Assembly (NCBI GenBank): GCA_020632975.1
Contig: JACKEL010000008.1
Location: 266,960 to 330,959, forward strand
DNA from: Myxococcales bacterium
Lineage (GTDB): Bacteria > Myxococcota_C > UBA6777
Length of the DNA stretch: 64,000 bases
Direction: 5' to 3'
Made by a program: the position numbers and the translations under genes
Part shown: one piece after another, positions 63,508-64,000 of the stretch
Numbering within the stretch: position 1 is the first letter of the stretch
Layout: the number at the start of each line of letters is the position of its first letter
Notes under the pieces: model-generated
What the model saw: the letters and a program-made list of their open reading frames with translations, nothing else
What the model was told of the DNA's origin: nothing
Databases searched by the model: none

Positions 63508-64000
63508 TTAGTTGCGGCGGGCGGGCGGTTCTTGAAAAAAGGACGGCTTTTTCTTGCCGAAGGCATCGAGCGGTTCGGGTTCACGCGAAACCGTCACGAT
63601 CTTTGCTGGGGGCTTGATGGTATCAGCTCCCGAGCGAACAAAAGAAGCATCCAAAGTTACCGCGACATCAGCTTCATTCTTTCCGACGCGATAACTTCCA
63701 CGAAACTTCACTTTCAAAGGAAAGCCAAGTTCCAGATCAGCGCACAGTGTACCACGTGCTTGGGAGGGGAGCCGTTGTTTGTTGGCGGCTTTGCCCCGAG
63801 TATGTTCGGGAAGCTTCCCAGCCCAAGCGGTGCCTTCGGGCAGTTTTGGCAAGGAAGGATCGGTCACAGTACGTAGAGATATCGCATACTTGCGACAAGA
63901 ACGCCCTGCAACTTGTTCTTCCCCTTGATCTTCAAGTTGGATCGACTCACCAAAGATCTCAACCAGCGCACGCCAACGACCATAACTTTTTAGTTGCCAT
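63508..64000 (-). CDS. hypothetical protein, 5' end beyond window
   Basis: The frame is open to the right edge, so about 163 C-terminal residues are seen; an internal GTG at 63867 is not likely the true start, since the preceding codons read as protein (GRWRALVEIFGESIQLEDQG). The visible part contains SRPxP-like linkers and a beta-rich stretch (ADLELGFPLKVKFRGSYRVG, ADVAVTLDASFVRSG), then a Lys/Pro-rich end. No family recognised. It precedes rsfS on the same strand by 30 nt. Confidence 0.65.
   Translation of the reverse strand, partial: WQLKSYGRWRALVEIFGESIQLEDQGEEQVAGRSCRKYAISLRTVTDPSLPKLPEGTAWAGKLPEHTRGKAANKQRLPSQARGTLCADLELGFPLKVKFRGSYRVGKNEADVAVTLDASFVRSGADTIKPPAKIVTVSREPEPLDAFGKKKPSFFQEPPARRN

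Noticed and set aside
1..64000. tRNA and rRNA genes
   Set aside because: No cloverleaf-like T-loop/acceptor combination or rRNA core sequence was recognised by eye; a tRNAscan-SE and Infernal run would settle it.

Overview
This window looks like a chromosome segment of a myxobacterium-like (Myxococcota, 'deltaproteobacterial') organism of moderate GC content. The signs are a MYXO-CTERM-like tail on a secreted serine hydrolase, a MopE-type Cys/Asp repeat lipoprotein, several Cys-rich repeat lipoproteins, NHL-repeat, VIT/VWA and RHS/SpvB surface proteins, and a high density of signal peptides. The genus cannot be read from sequence alone.

Layout. (1) 1-10143: a DISARM-type defence locus. It holds a 5'-truncated SF1 helicase fused to a PD-(D/E)XK nuclease, then drmA (helicase), drmB (DUF1998) and drmC (phospholipase D). 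No DISARM methyltransferase lies inside the window. A decayed IS1-family element follows (10255-11040). (2) 11407-13750: a three-gene ABC exporter. (3) 13945-25857: envelope and secreted proteins, comprising a membrane protein, two VWA proteins, a serine hydrolase with a small membrane partner, two secreted Cys-containing proteins and a MopE-repeat/C-type-lectin lipoprotein. (4) 25947-32650: a minus-strand ECF sigma / FecR-like / envelope-protein region interrupted by two IscB elements. Each element has an RNA-guided nuclease gene and an upstream HEARO (omega) RNA. The two share end structures but are diverged, and neither carries a tnpA transposase. (5) 33186-50216: a 2037-aa RHS/SpvB protein, lipoproteins, a permuted papain-fold protein, YchJ, an NHL lipoprotein, a BASS transporter with an extra domain, and a HEAT-cyclophilin protein. 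(6) 50254-56382: a TPR / methyltransferase / TPR operon below a Lys/Ser/Thr-rich repetitive protein. (7) 56752-64000: mostly metabolic and housekeeping genes (HAD phosphatase-like, ferredoxin reductase, BtuF-like, PtsI, YkgJ-like, ComF, RlmH, RsfS and a truncated gene at the edge).

The most interesting part is the pair of IscB elements. Comparing them fixes both ends: the left end starts with GGTCAA, the right end finishes with CGCC. It also reveals a covarying closing stem in the guide RNA, gives a candidate 16-nt guide for each from the flanking DNA, and shows purine-rich sequences beyond the right end that both fit the NWRRNA target-adjacent motif known for OgeuIscB. Removing element 1 restores a sigma-factor reading frame that overlaps the FecR-like start codon, which supports the inferred ends. 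The second highlight is the DrmABC core paired with a helicase-nuclease rather than the DrmD or DrmE of the classical DISARM classes.

No tRNA, rRNA or CRISPR array was recognised by eye.
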